DNA from: JACVRW01 sp038323835
Lineage (GTDB): Bacteria; Actinomycetota; Thermoleophilia; Solirubrobacterales; Thermoleophilaceae
Assembly: GCA_038323835.1 (NCBI GenBank)
Contig: JBBQHI010000037.1
Span: 1-36,489, forward strand
Length of the DNA: 36,489 nucleotides
Reading direction: 5' to 3'
Numbering within the stretch: position 1 is the first letter of the stretch; the number at the start of each line of letters is the position of its first letter. A program made the position numbers and the translations under genes. Of the stretch, positions 9,250 to 17,565 are shown piece after piece. A model generated the notes under the pieces. That model was not told where the DNA came from, made no database searches, and was given only the letters and a program-made list of their open reading frames with translations.

Positions 9250-10908
9250 GTGGATCTCGGCCACGCCAGCGCCGCCGCCCGGCGAAAGCGCCGTAAGCGG
9301 AAGACGAAGCTCCGCTGCCGGGCCGCCCCCAAGCGGAAGACGCACCGGTCGAGCGCCGATCACCCATTCGCGCAAGACGCCACCGCGCGCAAGCGCAAGC
9401 GCACGAAGGCCCGCTGCCGGCCGGTCAAGCACCACCGCAAGCCCAAGAGGAAGAAGACCCCGCCGAAGCACCGCCGTCCGCCGGCCCGCAGCGCGCCCAA
9501 GCCGCAGCCGGTGCCGAAGCCCCCGGTGGTCCCGCCGCGGCCGTCACCGCCGGTGGCCACTCCGCTCGGCGCCTACACCGGTCCCTTCGGCGTGCGCCAG
9601 GCCGAGCGTCTCCTGTGGCGCGCGGGGTTCGGGCCCTCGCCCGGTCATGCCCAGGCCCTGGCGGCCATGGGGGTGAAGGGGGCGGTGGCATCGCTCACCC
9701 GCCCGGTCGGTCCCGCGGTGCTCACGGGCGCGGAGCCCACCGACGACGACGGCAACCCGCTGGCCCCGGAGGACGTGTGGGGCCACGACCACCTCTGGTG
9801 GCTCGACCGCATGGTGCGCACCAACCAGCCGCTCGTGGAGCGGATGACCCTCGTCTGGCACGACTGGTTCGCCGCCTCGCTGGACGGGGTGGGCCAGCAG
9901 AACCTGATGCTCGACCAGAATGCGCTGTTCCGGGGCTCGGCCCTCGGCTCCTTCGACCCTCTCCTGCGCGACGTGACGCAGGACCCGGCGATGATCGTGT
10001 GGCTCAACCTCGCCGACAACACGCGCTCGAGCCCGAACGAGAACTACGCGCGAGAGGTGATGGAGCTGTTCACCCTCGGAGCGGACCGCGGGGCGTACAC
10101 GGAGGACGACGTGCGCGAGCTCGCGCGCGCCCTCACCGGCTTCCGCTACGACTGGAGCTCTCAGCTGGGCGCCCACAACTTCCGCATGGACCCGGCCCGG
10201 CACGACCCCGGCACAAAGACGATCTTCGGCAACAGCGGCGCATATGCCTGGGACGAGGCGGTGGCCATGATCGTGCGCCACCGGCTGCACGCGTCGTACT
10301 TCGTGAGCAAGCTCTGGGGCTACTTCATCCCCACCCCGCCGCCGGCTAACCACCTGGCCGAGCTGGCGAGCCTCTACGTGTCGAGCGGGTGGCAGGTGCG
10401 CCCCGTGCTGGAGGCGATCCTGCTCCATCCGGCGCTGCACACCGGCCCGCGGATGGTGAAGCCGCCGGTGGTGTACGTCGCCGGGATGCTGCGGATGCTC
10501 CGGCGTCCCGTGGACGTCGCGAGCTGGTCGTGGCTGTCCCAGCTCACCGGCCAGCGGCTCTTCCAGCCCCCCGACGTGTCCGGATGGGACGACTCGCGCT
10601 GGCTCGACACGGGCACGGTGCGAGGCCGCTGGGAGTGCGTGCGCTACGGCATCGACCCGTACCACCTCCAGGACGCCGCCTTCAACGAGTACGACCCAAC
10701 CGAGACGGCCGCGCAGGCCGTGACCACGGCGCGCGCGTTCTGGGGCAATCCCGACCTGACCGCGGAGACCGTGGGCGGCCTCACCTCCTTCGCGGCCGCG
10801 TGCGTGAACGCGGGCCTGCCGACGTGGCAGCAGAAGCAGTACCGCGCCGCCCGCCAGAACGCCCTCCGCCAGCTCATCTACTGCTCCCCCGACCTCCAGG
10901 TGGCCTGA
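9250..10908 (+). CDS. DUF1800 family protein
   Basis: About 552 residues. The body from about residue 110 matches DUF1800: the opening FGVRQAERLLWRAGFGPSPG, the segment LVWHDWFAASLDGV, NYAREVMELFTLGAD, and the tail FQPPDVSGWDDSRWLDTGT. DUF1800 proteins are widespread and usually encoded beside DUF1501 partners, as here; their biochemical role is unknown to me. The first ~100 residues are a striking Lys/Arg/Pro tract (RRKRRKRKTKLRCRAAPKRK and more) with no recognisable signal peptide. GTG 9250 is the only plausible start; the frame is open back to the purB stop, so a start further up cannot be excluded. It is 3 nt from the DUF1501 gene, hence one operon. Confidence 0.85.
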   Translation: MDLGHASAAARRKRRKRKTKLRCRAAPKRKTHRSSADHPFAQDATARKRKRTKARCRPVKHHRKPKRKKTPPKHRRPPARSAPKPQPVPKPPVVPPRPSPPVATPLGAYTGPFGVRQAERLLWRAGFGPSPGHAQALAAMGVKGAVASLTRPVGPAVLTGAEPTDDDGNPLAPEDVWGHDHLWWLDRMVRTNQPLVERMTLVWHDWFAASLDGVGQQNLMLDQNALFRGSALGSFDPLLRDVTQDPAMIVWLNLADNTRSSPNENYAREVMELFTLGADRGAYTEDDVRELARALTGFRYDWSSQLGAHNFRMDPARHDPGTKTIFGNSGAYAWDEAVAMIVRHRLHASYFVSKLWGYFIPTPPPANHLAELASLYVSSGWQVRPVLEAILLHPALHTGPRMVKPPVVYVAGMLRMLRRPVDVASWSWLSQLTGQRLFQPPDVSGWDDSRWLDTGTVRGRWECVRYGIDPYHLQDAAFNEYDPTETAAQAVTTARAFWGNPDLTAETVGGLTSFAAACVNAGLPTWQQKQYRAARQNALRQLIYCSPDLQVA

Positions 10909-10911
10909 CTC

Positions 10912-12282
10912 GTGACCTGCAGCTGCTCCGGCTATTCCCGCTCGGCCATGCTGCGCGGCGCCGCCGCCCAGGCGGGCCGCGGACTGCCCGCGATCGAGCC
11001 GGGCATGCCGATGCCGGCCGGAACCGGGCTGACCCGGCGCACCTTCATGTCCCGCGCCGCGGGGATGGCGTTCGCGGTGTACGGGGCGGCCAGCCTCGGC
11101 CCGAAGGCCTTCGAGGCCGGGATCGCCCAGGCCGCCGCCGCCACGCCCGACCAGCGCATCCTGGTGTCGGTGTTCCTCTCCGGCGGGGCCGACGCACTCA
11201 GTGTGCTCGCCCCCACGGGCGACCCGCGCTACGCGTCCCTGCGGCCCACGCTGAAGCTGAGCCCCGACGACGGCACGCAGTTCGCCGGAGATTCACGCCT
11301 GCGATGGCACCCGGCGGCGGGCGACCTGGCCACCCTCCACGGCGAGGGCAAGCTCACGGTGATGCCGGCGATCGGGTACACCGGCGCCAACCAGTCGCAC
11401 TTCACCAGCCGCCACTACTACGAGGTGGGGGAGACCAATCCCGCCGGCCGATGGGGCTGGCTCGGCCGGTTCCTGGACCAGCACGGCGCCCCCGACAACC
11501 CGCTCCAGGGGCTGACGCTCGGCTACGAGCTTCAGCCCGCCCTGGCGGCGCGCGATGTGCCCGTGGCCACGGTCTCCCGGCCCGACGACTACGACATGTA
11601 CGCGCCCGGGGTGTGGAACGCCGTGGCCACGCCGATGCTCGACGCCTTCGGCGCCCTCGGCGAGCTGCCCACAGCCGACACCGGCCTGGCCTACGCGCGC
11701 GGGGCCGTGGCGGCGACGGGGACCCTCCGTCGTCAGCTCGCGCCCTTCCAGGGCGGCTTCACCGCGCCGGTGACCTATCCCGACACAGGCTTCGGCGCGC
11801 GTCTCTCGGCCCTGGCCGCGATGATCGAGGGGAACCTCCCTCTGCGGGTGGTGGCGATCGAGGCCGACGGCAGCTACGACACGCATTCGAACCAGGCGCA
11901 GGACCTCCCGTCGCAGATCGGCGACACCGGCGCCGGGCTGCTGGCCTTCCAGCGCGACCTCGAAGCGCGAGGCCTCGCGGACCGCGTGCTCGTGCACGTG
12001 TGGAGCGAGTTCGGCCGGCGACCGGAGGAGAACGGCTCGGGCACCGACCATGGGGCTGCCGGGCTGGGGCTCGTGATGGGCCAGCACGCTTCGGGCGAGA
12101 CGGTGGGCGTCTTCCCCGGCCTGGCCCAGCTCGACGAGCACGACAACCTGCGCTCGACCTCTGACTTTCGCGGCGTCTACGCGGCGCTGATGGAGCAGTG
12201 GATGGGCGTGGACGCCGCTCCGATCGTGCCCGGGGCGAGCTCCACCTCCGGCGTGTTCGCACGCCCGCACCTGGTGACGTGA
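10912..12282 (+). CDS. DUF1501 family protein, Tat-exported
   Basis: About 456 residues. The twin-arginine signal lies at about residues 41-65 (GLTRRTFMSRAAGMAFAVYG), marking folded export. The mature protein shows DUF1501 features of the alkaline-phosphatase superfamily: VSVFLSGGADALSVLAPTGD, the SHFTSRHYYEVG region, IEADGSYDTHSNQ and HVWSEFGRRPEENGSGTDHG (metal-site-like Asp/His). GTG 10912 follows the DUF1800 stop after 3 nt. Its TGA overlaps the GTG of the next gene (GTGA). Function is not known; family context suggests an exported hydrolase-like enzyme acting with DUF1800. Confidence 0.88.
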   Translation: MTCSCSGYSRSAMLRGAAAQAGRGLPAIEPGMPMPAGTGLTRRTFMSRAAGMAFAVYGAASLGPKAFEAGIAQAAAATPDQRILVSVFLSGGADALSVLAPTGDPRYASLRPTLKLSPDDGTQFAGDSRLRWHPAAGDLATLHGEGKLTVMPAIGYTGANQSHFTSRHYYEVGETNPAGRWGWLGRFLDQHGAPDNPLQGLTLGYELQPALAARDVPVATVSRPDDYDMYAPGVWNAVATPMLDAFGALGELPTADTGLAYARGAVAATGTLRRQLAPFQGGFTAPVTYPDTGFGARLSALAAMIEGNLPLRVVAIEADGSYDTHSNQAQDLPSQIGDTGAGLLAFQRDLEARGLADRVLVHVWSEFGRRPEENGSGTDHGAAGLGLVMGQHASGETVGVFPGLAQLDEHDNLRSTSDFRGVYAALMEQWMGVDAAPIVPGASSTSGVFARPHLVT

Positions 12283-12893
12283 CCGCCGCGCCCGCGGCCG
12301 TGCTGGCCGTCGTGCTCGCCGTGGGTGTCCTGCTCGGGGCGCCCGCGGGTCCGCAGGATCGAGACGTGCAGGCCGCATCGCTCAGCCCGCCCAGCGCCCA
12401 TGCCGGCGCCCGCACGCGCCGCTGCGCGCTCCCCCACCGCCGCACCCGCCGGGAGCGGGCTCGCTGCGCGCGCCTGACCCCCCGGCGCGCCGCACGCACG
12501 CGCGAGACCCTGGCCGACATGCTCAGGCCGGCCGCGCCCGGTGGCCGTTCCTCCACCCCGGGCCCGGTCACGCCGCCCGCGAGCCCGCCGCCCGCGCCCA
12601 CCCCGCAGCGCAACGTGTCCGTGACCACGCGCGAGTTCTCGCTGCAGCTCTCACGCCCGGTGGTGGACCACGGACGCGTGGGAGTCCAGCTCCGCAACGC
12701 GGGGGAGGATCCTCACAACCTCCAGATCGCGCCGGAGGACTCGCCGCTCGACCTGGCGTTCAGCTTCCCCACCCTGCTCTCCGATGAGAGCGACCGCCGC
12801 TTCCAGGATCTTGCCCCCGGGCGCTACGTGCTCTGGTGCTCGCTCGAGGGCCACGAGGCGCTCGGCATGCACACCACGCTCGACGTGAGGTAG
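12279..12893 (+). CDS. Exported cupredoxin-like protein with basic linker
   Basis: About 204 residues. N-terminal hydrophobic signal/anchor (AAVLAVVLAVGVLLGAPAG), then a low-complexity Arg-rich region (RTRRCALPHRRTRRERARC) and a Pro-rich linker, then a C-terminal plastocyanin-like domain from about residue 110. Type 1 copper ligands are all visible: His in EDPHNLQI and the C-x4-H-x4-M pattern in WCSLEGHEALGM. So it is probably an electron carrier outside the membrane. GTG 12279 overlaps the DUF1501 stop by 4 nt, giving tight coupling. The Arg-rich segment echoes the basic tract of the DUF1800 partner. Confidence 0.82.
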   Translation: MTAAPAAVLAVVLAVGVLLGAPAGPQDRDVQAASLSPPSAHAGARTRRCALPHRRTRRERARCARLTPRRAARTRETLADMLRPAAPGGRSSTPGPVTPPASPPPAPTPQRNVSVTTREFSLQLSRPVVDHGRVGVQLRNAGEDPHNLQIAPEDSPLDLAFSFPTLLSDESDRRFQDLAPGRYVLWCSLEGHEALGMHTTLDVR

Positions 12894-13005
12894 TCCCAGC
12901 CGGGCGACCTGACCGATTAGTTCGGCGCGTCCCCCTCGACTGAACGTGCATGACGATCTCCACGACACCCAGGACGAACCCCGGGTGCAGGCGATGAGGC
13001 GGGTG

Positions 13006-13307
13006 ATGGTCCGCTACACCGTCACGCCCGAGTTCGCGGACGAGAACGTGCGCCTGGTGCGCGCGGTTACGAGGAGCTCGCCTCCAGCCGGCCGCCCGGC
13101 TTCCGCTACGCCACCTTCCGGCTGGACGACGGACGGAGCTTCGTGCACCTTGCGCTCGAGGACGCGCCGGGCGCGAGCCCGCTGCCGAAGCTGGCCGCCT
13201 TCCAGGACTTCCAGCGCGGCATCCGCGAGCGCTCCGAGGAGCCGCCCGTGGTCACCGAGCTGAGCGAGGTCGGGTCCTACGGCTTCGATCCGGGCGCGAC
13301 GGGCTAG
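13006..13307 (+). pseudogene. Small ABM-like (quinol monooxygenase-type) protein, frameshifted
   Basis: The first ~20 codons read MVRYTVTPEFADENVRLVRAV in one frame; the rest (YEELASSRPPGFRYATFRL through SEVGSYGFDPGATG) continues in the next frame. The break is at 13066-13070, where GTTAC replaces an expected GTTTAC, so one T is missing. Joined, the product is about 100 residues and resembles small ferredoxin-fold monooxygenase-like proteins. Both halves keep coding-style codon use, and the TAG at 13305-13307 overlaps the convergent stop, so the gene was intact recently or the base is a sequencing/assembly error. An ATG at 12994 is the alternative start. Confidence 0.7.
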
Positions 13308-14251
13308 GCCCGGACCCCGAAGAGCGTCGCCAGGTCCGGGTCGAGAAATACGTCGAGGGCGGCGATGCCGTGCTTGTCCACGTCGAGGACCATCACTCCG
13401 TGCGGCGTGACCCGGCCCTGCTCGTCGCGCTTGCGCATCGCCACCGCGGGCCGGCCGTTGGCGCGCGTGGGCACGAGCTCGGTGGTGGCGAGCCGGCCGT
13501 CCGCTGCCCCGTCCTGGTGGAAGAAGCCGACGATGTCCGCTGCGCCGCGGACCGTGCGCTGGGGTGGCATGCGCAGGACGGCGTCCTCGCGCAGGAGGGA
13601 CACGAGCCCGTCGATGTCCACCCGTTCCCAGGCGTCCACATAGCGGCGCAGCAGCTCGAGATCGGGTCCGGCGGCGGGGGTGCGCGCCGCGGGCATGGCC
13701 TGGTCCACGGTCGCCCGCGCGCGCTGGAGCGCGCTGTTCACCGAGGCCACGGTGGAGTCCAGGAGGTCGGCGGCCTCGGAGGCCTGCCAGCCCAGCACGT
13801 CGCGGAGGATCAGCACGGCCCACTGGCGGCCGGGTAGCCGCTGGATGGCCGTAAGGAACGCGAGCTCCATCCCCTCCCGCATCGCGTAGCGGGCGGCCGG
13901 GTCCACGACGGGCGAGGCCGCCTGCTCGAGACGGTCGTCCGGGAACGGCTGGACGGGCTCGGGAATGCGCGGCCGGCGCTCCAGCTCGTCCAGGCAGGCA
14001 TTGGTGGCGATGCGGTAGAGCCAGGTCTCCACCGACGCCCGCCGCTCGAAGCGGTCGAGTGCCCTCCAGGCCCGGAGCAGCGTCTCCTGCACCAGATCCT
14101 CCGCGTCGTGCGCCGAGCCGAGCATCCGGTAGCAGTGCACCTCGAGAGTCCTGCGGTAGGGCTCCACCAGCGCCCGGAACGCCCGCTCGTCACCCGCCCG
14201 GGCGGCCGCGATGAGCCCGTGTTGATCGTCGGTGTCGAGGCGCATCGGCAC
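13304..14251 (-). CDS. ECF sigma factor with C-terminal SnoaL-like domain
   Basis: About 315 residues. Sigma region 2 is seen in AFRALVEPYRRTLEVHCYRMLGS and DAEDLVQETLLRAWRAL; region 4 in LPGRQWAVLILRDVLGW and STVASVNSALQRARATV. A C-terminal NTF2/SnoaL-type domain follows (LLRRYVDAWERVDIDGLVSLL to GIAALDVFLDP), the layout of sigma factors that sense or autoregulate through that domain instead of an anti-sigma factor. I chose GTG 14251 because GGAG lies 6 nt upstream; an in-frame ATG at 14245 is possible. It is divergent from the MFS gene 80 bp away, so it may control it; that is inference. Its stop shares CTAG with the frameshifted neighbour. Confidence 0.9.
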   Translation of the reverse strand: MPMRLDTDDQHGLIAAARAGDERAFRALVEPYRRTLEVHCYRMLGSAHDAEDLVQETLLRAWRALDRFERRASVETWLYRIATNACLDELERRPRIPEPVQPFPDDRLEQAASPVVDPAARYAMREGMELAFLTAIQRLPGRQWAVLILRDVLGWQASEAADLLDSTVASVNSALQRARATVDQAMPAARTPAAGPDLELLRRYVDAWERVDIDGLVSLLREDAVLRMPPQRTVRGAADIVGFFHQDGAADGRLATTELVPTRANGRPAVAMRKRDEQGRVTPHGVMVLDVDKHGIAALDVFLDPDLATLFGVRA

Positions 14252-14331
14252 AGGAGTCTCCACCACGTAAGACGAAGCCCGGCCCGGAAACTCATCGGTG
14301 AGATCGCGCGGCCGCATTCGTCCAATCCCAT

Positions 14332-15762
14332 ATGGACAAGAACGGGAGCAGTTCCAGTCGCGCATGGGTCCTGGGTCTCACCGGGATCGGGTCTCTGATG
14401 GCGGCCCTCGACACCCTCGTGGTGGCCGCCGCGCTGAGCACGATCCGGGTGGACCTCGGGGCCTCGGTAGAGCAGCTCGAGTGGACGGTGAACGCCTACA
14501 ACCTCAGCTTCGCCGTGCTGCTGATGACGGCGGCGGCGCTGGGCGACCGCCACGGGCGGCGGCGGGTCTACGCCTGCGGCCTCACCCTGTTCGCGGTGGC
14601 ATCGGCGGGATGCGCCCTGGCCCCCGGGGTGGGCTGGCTGATCGCCGCCCGTGCCGTGCAGGGCGCGGGTGCCGCGCTCGTGATGCCGGTCGGCCTCGCC
14701 ATCCTGAGCGCGGCGTTCCCGCCGGACCGCCGCGGTACGGCGATCGGGATCTTCAGCGCGATCACCGGGCTGGCCGTGGCCAGCGGGCCGCTCGTCGGCG
14801 GCGCGGTGGTGGAGGGCATCGACTGGGAGTGGATCTTCTGGCTCAACGTTCCGATCGGGTTGATCGCCGCGCCGCTCGTCCTGCGCCGGGTGGAGGAGAG
14901 CTTCGGGAGCGACGGGGCGGTGGACGTCCGCGGGCTGGCACTCGTCACGGGCGCCGCCCTGGGGGTGGTGTGGGGACTGGTGCGCACAGGCACCGCGGGG
15001 TGGGGCAGCGCCGAGGTGATCGCCTCCCTCCTCCTGGGGTTGGCACTCGCGGCGGCATTCGTGCGCTGGGAGACGCGCGCGCCACAGCCGATGCTCCCGA
15101 TGGGCTTTTTCCGCTCGCGTGCCTTCTCGGCCGGCAACGCGGCCATGTTCTTCACCTTCGCGTGCCTGTTCAGCGCAGTGTTCCTCTTCGCCCAGTTCCT
15201 CCAGACCACGCTCGGCTACGGGCCGCTCGGCGCCGGGCTCCGCCTGCTTCCCTGGACCGTCACCTTCCTGGTCGTGGCCCCGGTGGCCGGCGCGCTCACG
15301 GACCGCTTCGGCGAGCGGCCGTTCATGGTCTGTGGCCTCGCCCTTCAGGCGGCCGGGATGGCCTGGCTGTCCCTCGCCGCCGCGCCGGACGTGGCCTACA
15401 GCCAGATCGCGGTGCCGTTCGTGGTGGCCGGCTGCGGGGTCTCGATGGCGATCCCCGCGGCCCAGAACTCCGTGGTCGGCTCGGTGGCCGCGGAGGCCGT
15501 CGGAAAGGCCGCGGGTACGATCAGCATGATGCGCGAGCTGGGCGGGGTCTTCGGCATTGCGGTGATCGTGGCGGTGTTCGCGGCCGCCGGGGGCTACGCC
15601 TCGGCCGCCGAGTTCAGCGACGGGTTCTCGGCCGCCGTGGCCGTGTCCGCGGGCCTGTCGCTGGCCGGCGCGCTCGCGGGCCTCGGACTGCCGGCCCGGC
15701 GACGGTCGCAGGTGGCGGAAGCCGCGACCGGTCGGGAGCGGGTGTTAGCCTCGGGGCGGTGA
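14332..15762 (+). CDS. MFS transporter, DHA2 (14-helix) drug exporter family
   Basis: Proton-driven multidrug exporter type, 476 residues. Motif A-like GDRHGRRRVYACG follows helix 2, motif C-like ITGLAVASGPLVGGAVVEG lies in helix 5, and the hydrophobicity pattern suits 14 helices. The N-terminus WVLGLTGIGSLMAALDTLVVAAALSTI is typical of the EmrB/QacA branch (D and T in helix 1). Substrate unknown. The start is ATG 14332. Its TGA overlaps the purC start (GTGA), so it may be read into the purine operon, though a TAGCCT box inside its 3' end may start purC separately. Confidence 0.92.
   Translation: MDKNGSSSSRAWVLGLTGIGSLMAALDTLVVAAALSTIRVDLGASVEQLEWTVNAYNLSFAVLLMTAAALGDRHGRRRVYACGLTLFAVASAGCALAPGVGWLIAARAVQGAGAALVMPVGLAILSAAFPPDRRGTAIGIFSAITGLAVASGPLVGGAVVEGIDWEWIFWLNVPIGLIAAPLVLRRVEESFGSDGAVDVRGLALVTGAALGVVWGLVRTGTAGWGSAEVIASLLLGLALAAAFVRWETRAPQPMLPMGFFRSRAFSAGNAAMFFTFACLFSAVFLFAQFLQTTLGYGPLGAGLRLLPWTVTFLVVAPVAGALTDRFGERPFMVCGLALQAAGMAWLSLAAAPDVAYSQIAVPFVVAGCGVSMAIPAAQNSVVGSVAAEAVGKAAGTISMMRELGGVFGIAVIVAVFAAAGGYASAAEFSDGFSAAVAVSAGLSLAGALAGLGLPARRRSQVAEAATGRERVLASGR
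15746..15751 (+). promoter_or_regulatory. Candidate -10 element for purC
   Basis: TAGCCT inside the end of the MFS gene, 7 nt before GTG 15759. It fits the leaderless TANNNT spacing and supports GTG over the internal ATG 15786. No -35 recognised. Confidence 0.3.
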
Positions 15763-16649
15763 GCGACGCCGCCGTTCTCCAGGCCATGGAACTGGTCTCT
15801 CAGGGCAAGGTCCGGGACATCTACCGGGTCGATGAGCACCGCCTGCTGATGGTGGTCTCAGACCGCATCTCCACTTACGACGTGGTGCACCCCACGCCCG
15901 TGCCCGACAAGGGCAAGATGCTCACCGGGCTCACCGCCTTCTGGCTCGAGCACACCGGCGGGATCGTGCCCAACCACCTCATCTCGTACACGGACGTGCC
16001 CGACGAGGTCCGCGGGCGGGCCATGCTGGTGGAGCGGCTCGAGATGGTGCCCGTGGAGTGCGTCGTGCGCGGCTACATCACCGGTTCGGGCTGGAAGGAC
16101 TACGGCGCCACCGGGGCGGTGTGCGGCATCGAGCTGCCCGCGGGCCTGCGGGAGTCGGAGCAGCTCCCCGAGCCGATATTCACCCCCGCCACCAAGGCCG
16201 AGCTGGGCGATCACGACGAGAACGTGGACTTCGACCGGGCCGCCGAGATCGTGGGCGATCGCCCGCTGCTCGAGGAGCTGCGGCGGCTCTCGCTCGCCAT
16301 CTACGAGATGGGCGCGGCCCACGCCCGCGAGCGCGGGATCATCCTGGCCGACACCAAGTTCGAGTTCGGCCGTCGCACGGACGGCACGATCGTCCTGGGT
16401 GACGAGGTCCTGACCCCCGACTCGTCGCGCTTCTGGCCGGCCGACGGGTACGAGCCCGGCCGCTCGCAGCCGAGCTTCGACAAGCAGTTCGTGCGCGACT
16501 GGGCGGCGGGCTCCGGCTGGGACAAGTCGCCGCCGGCGCCTCCGATACCCGACGAGGTCGTGGACGGCACCCGCGCGCGCTACCTCGAGGCCTACGAGCG
16601 CATCGCGGACGAGCCCTTCTCGGCCTGGCTCGATCGTTCCGGGAAGTGA
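15759..16649 (+). CDS. purC: SAICAR synthetase
   Basis: Phosphoribosylaminoimidazole-succinocarboxamide synthase: joins aspartate to CAIR using ATP. About 296 residues, the longer PurC form. Motifs: LVSQGKVRDIYRVDEHRLLMV at the start, VVSDRISTYDVVHPTPVPDKG, PVECVVRGYITGSGWKDY, and ILADTKFEFGR near the ATP site, with DEVLTPDSSRFWP. GTG 15759 overlaps the MFS stop; ATG 15786 is an alternative, nine codons in. The TGA overlaps the purS GTG by 4 nt. First gene of the purC-S-Q-L block. Confidence 0.96.
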   Translation: MSDAAVLQAMELVSQGKVRDIYRVDEHRLLMVVSDRISTYDVVHPTPVPDKGKMLTGLTAFWLEHTGGIVPNHLISYTDVPDEVRGRAMLVERLEMVPVECVVRGYITGSGWKDYGATGAVCGIELPAGLRESEQLPEPIFTPATKAELGDHDENVDFDRAAEIVGDRPLLEELRRLSLAIYEMGAAHARERGIILADTKFEFGRRTDGTIVLGDEVLTPDSSRFWPADGYEPGRSQPSFDKQFVRDWAAGSGWDKSPPAPPIPDEVVDGTRARYLEAYERIADEPFSAWLDRSGK

Positions 16650-16888
16650 CCGCCCGGGTCCTCATCCGGCCGAAGCAGGGCATCCTCGACCCGCAGGGGC
16701 AGGCGGTGGAGAGGGCTCTCCCCGCGCTCGGGTTCGAGGGCGTGACCAACGTGCGCGTGGGCCGGCTGATCGAGCTGGAGGTGGACGATCCCGCACGGGT
16801 GCCGGAGATGTGCGAACGCCTGCTGGCGAATCCGCTGGTGGAGGACTACGAGGTGTTGATCACCGAGACCGCGGACAGCTCGACATGA
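16646..16888 (+). CDS. purS: FGAM synthase subunit PurS
   Basis: 80-residue small subunit that bridges PurQ and PurL in the three-part FGAM synthase of Gram-positive and archaeal type. It has the expected length and features: VLIRPKQGILDPQGQAVERAL and VTNVRVGRLIELEVDD. The GTG overlaps the purC stop and the stop overlaps the purQ ATG (ATGA), so stoichiometric coupling is likely. Confidence 0.95.
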   Translation: MTARVLIRPKQGILDPQGQAVERALPALGFEGVTNVRVGRLIELEVDDPARVPEMCERLLANPLVEDYEVLITETADSST

Positions 16889-17565
16889 GGTTCGGCGTGC
16901 TCCGCTTCCCAGGCAGCTGCGACGAGGTGGACGCGCTCGGTGCCTGCCGGCGCTACGCGGACGCGGAGCTGATCTGGCACGGAGACCTCGATCTCGGCGG
17001 TGTGGACGCGGTGGTGGTGCCCGGCGGCTTCTCCTACGGGGACTATCTACGCGCGGGGGCCATCGCCCGCTTCTCACCCGCCATGGAGGCGGTGGCCGAC
17101 TTCGCCGTCTCCGGAGGTCCGGTGCTAGGAATCTGCAACGGCTTCCAGGTGCTGTGCGAGGCGGGGCTGCTGCCCGGTGCGCTGCTCCCGAACACCTCAC
17201 TGCGCTTCGTCTGCCGCCAGGTGGACGTGGAGGTGGTGAACGCGGACACCCCCTTCACGCGCGCGTGCACGGAGGGACAGGCGCTCTCTATCCCGGTGAA
17301 GCACACCACCGGGCGCTACTGGGCGCCGCCTGAGACCCTCGAGGAGCTGGAGGCCGGCGGCCAGGTGATCCTGCGCTACGCCCCGGGTCAGAACCCCAAC
17401 GGGTCGGTGCGGGACATCGCCGGCGTGGCCAACGCGCAGAAGAACGTGATGGGACTGATGCCCCATCCGGAGCACGCCGTGGACCCGCTCACCGGCTCCG
17501 CCGACGGCGGCACGCTGTTCGCGTCCCTCGTGGCGCACGTGGACGAGCTGGTCGCCACCGCGTGA
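16885..17565 (+). CDS. purQ: FGAM synthase glutaminase subunit PurQ
   Basis: Class I glutamine amidotransferase, about 226 residues, supplying ammonia to PurL. It has the N-terminal segment MRFGVLRFPGSCDEVDAL, the strand VVPGGFSYGDYLRAG, the nucleophile elbow GICNGFQVL (Cys) and the catalytic His/Glu in GLMPHPEHAVDP. Overlaps purS and purL by 4 nt each. Confidence 0.96.
   Translation: MRFGVLRFPGSCDEVDALGACRRYADAELIWHGDLDLGGVDAVVVPGGFSYGDYLRAGAIARFSPAMEAVADFAVSGGPVLGICNGFQVLCEAGLLPGALLPNTSLRFVCRQVDVEVVNADTPFTRACTEGQALSIPVKHTTGRYWAPPETLEELEAGGQVILRYAPGQNPNGSVRDIAGVANAQKNVMGLMPHPEHAVDPLTGSADGGTLFASLVAHVDELVATA

Noticed and set aside
7923..9296. Second long plus-strand frame over purB
   Set aside because: Gly/Arg/Ala-rich translation with no recognisable fold, while the other frame is a complete PurB.
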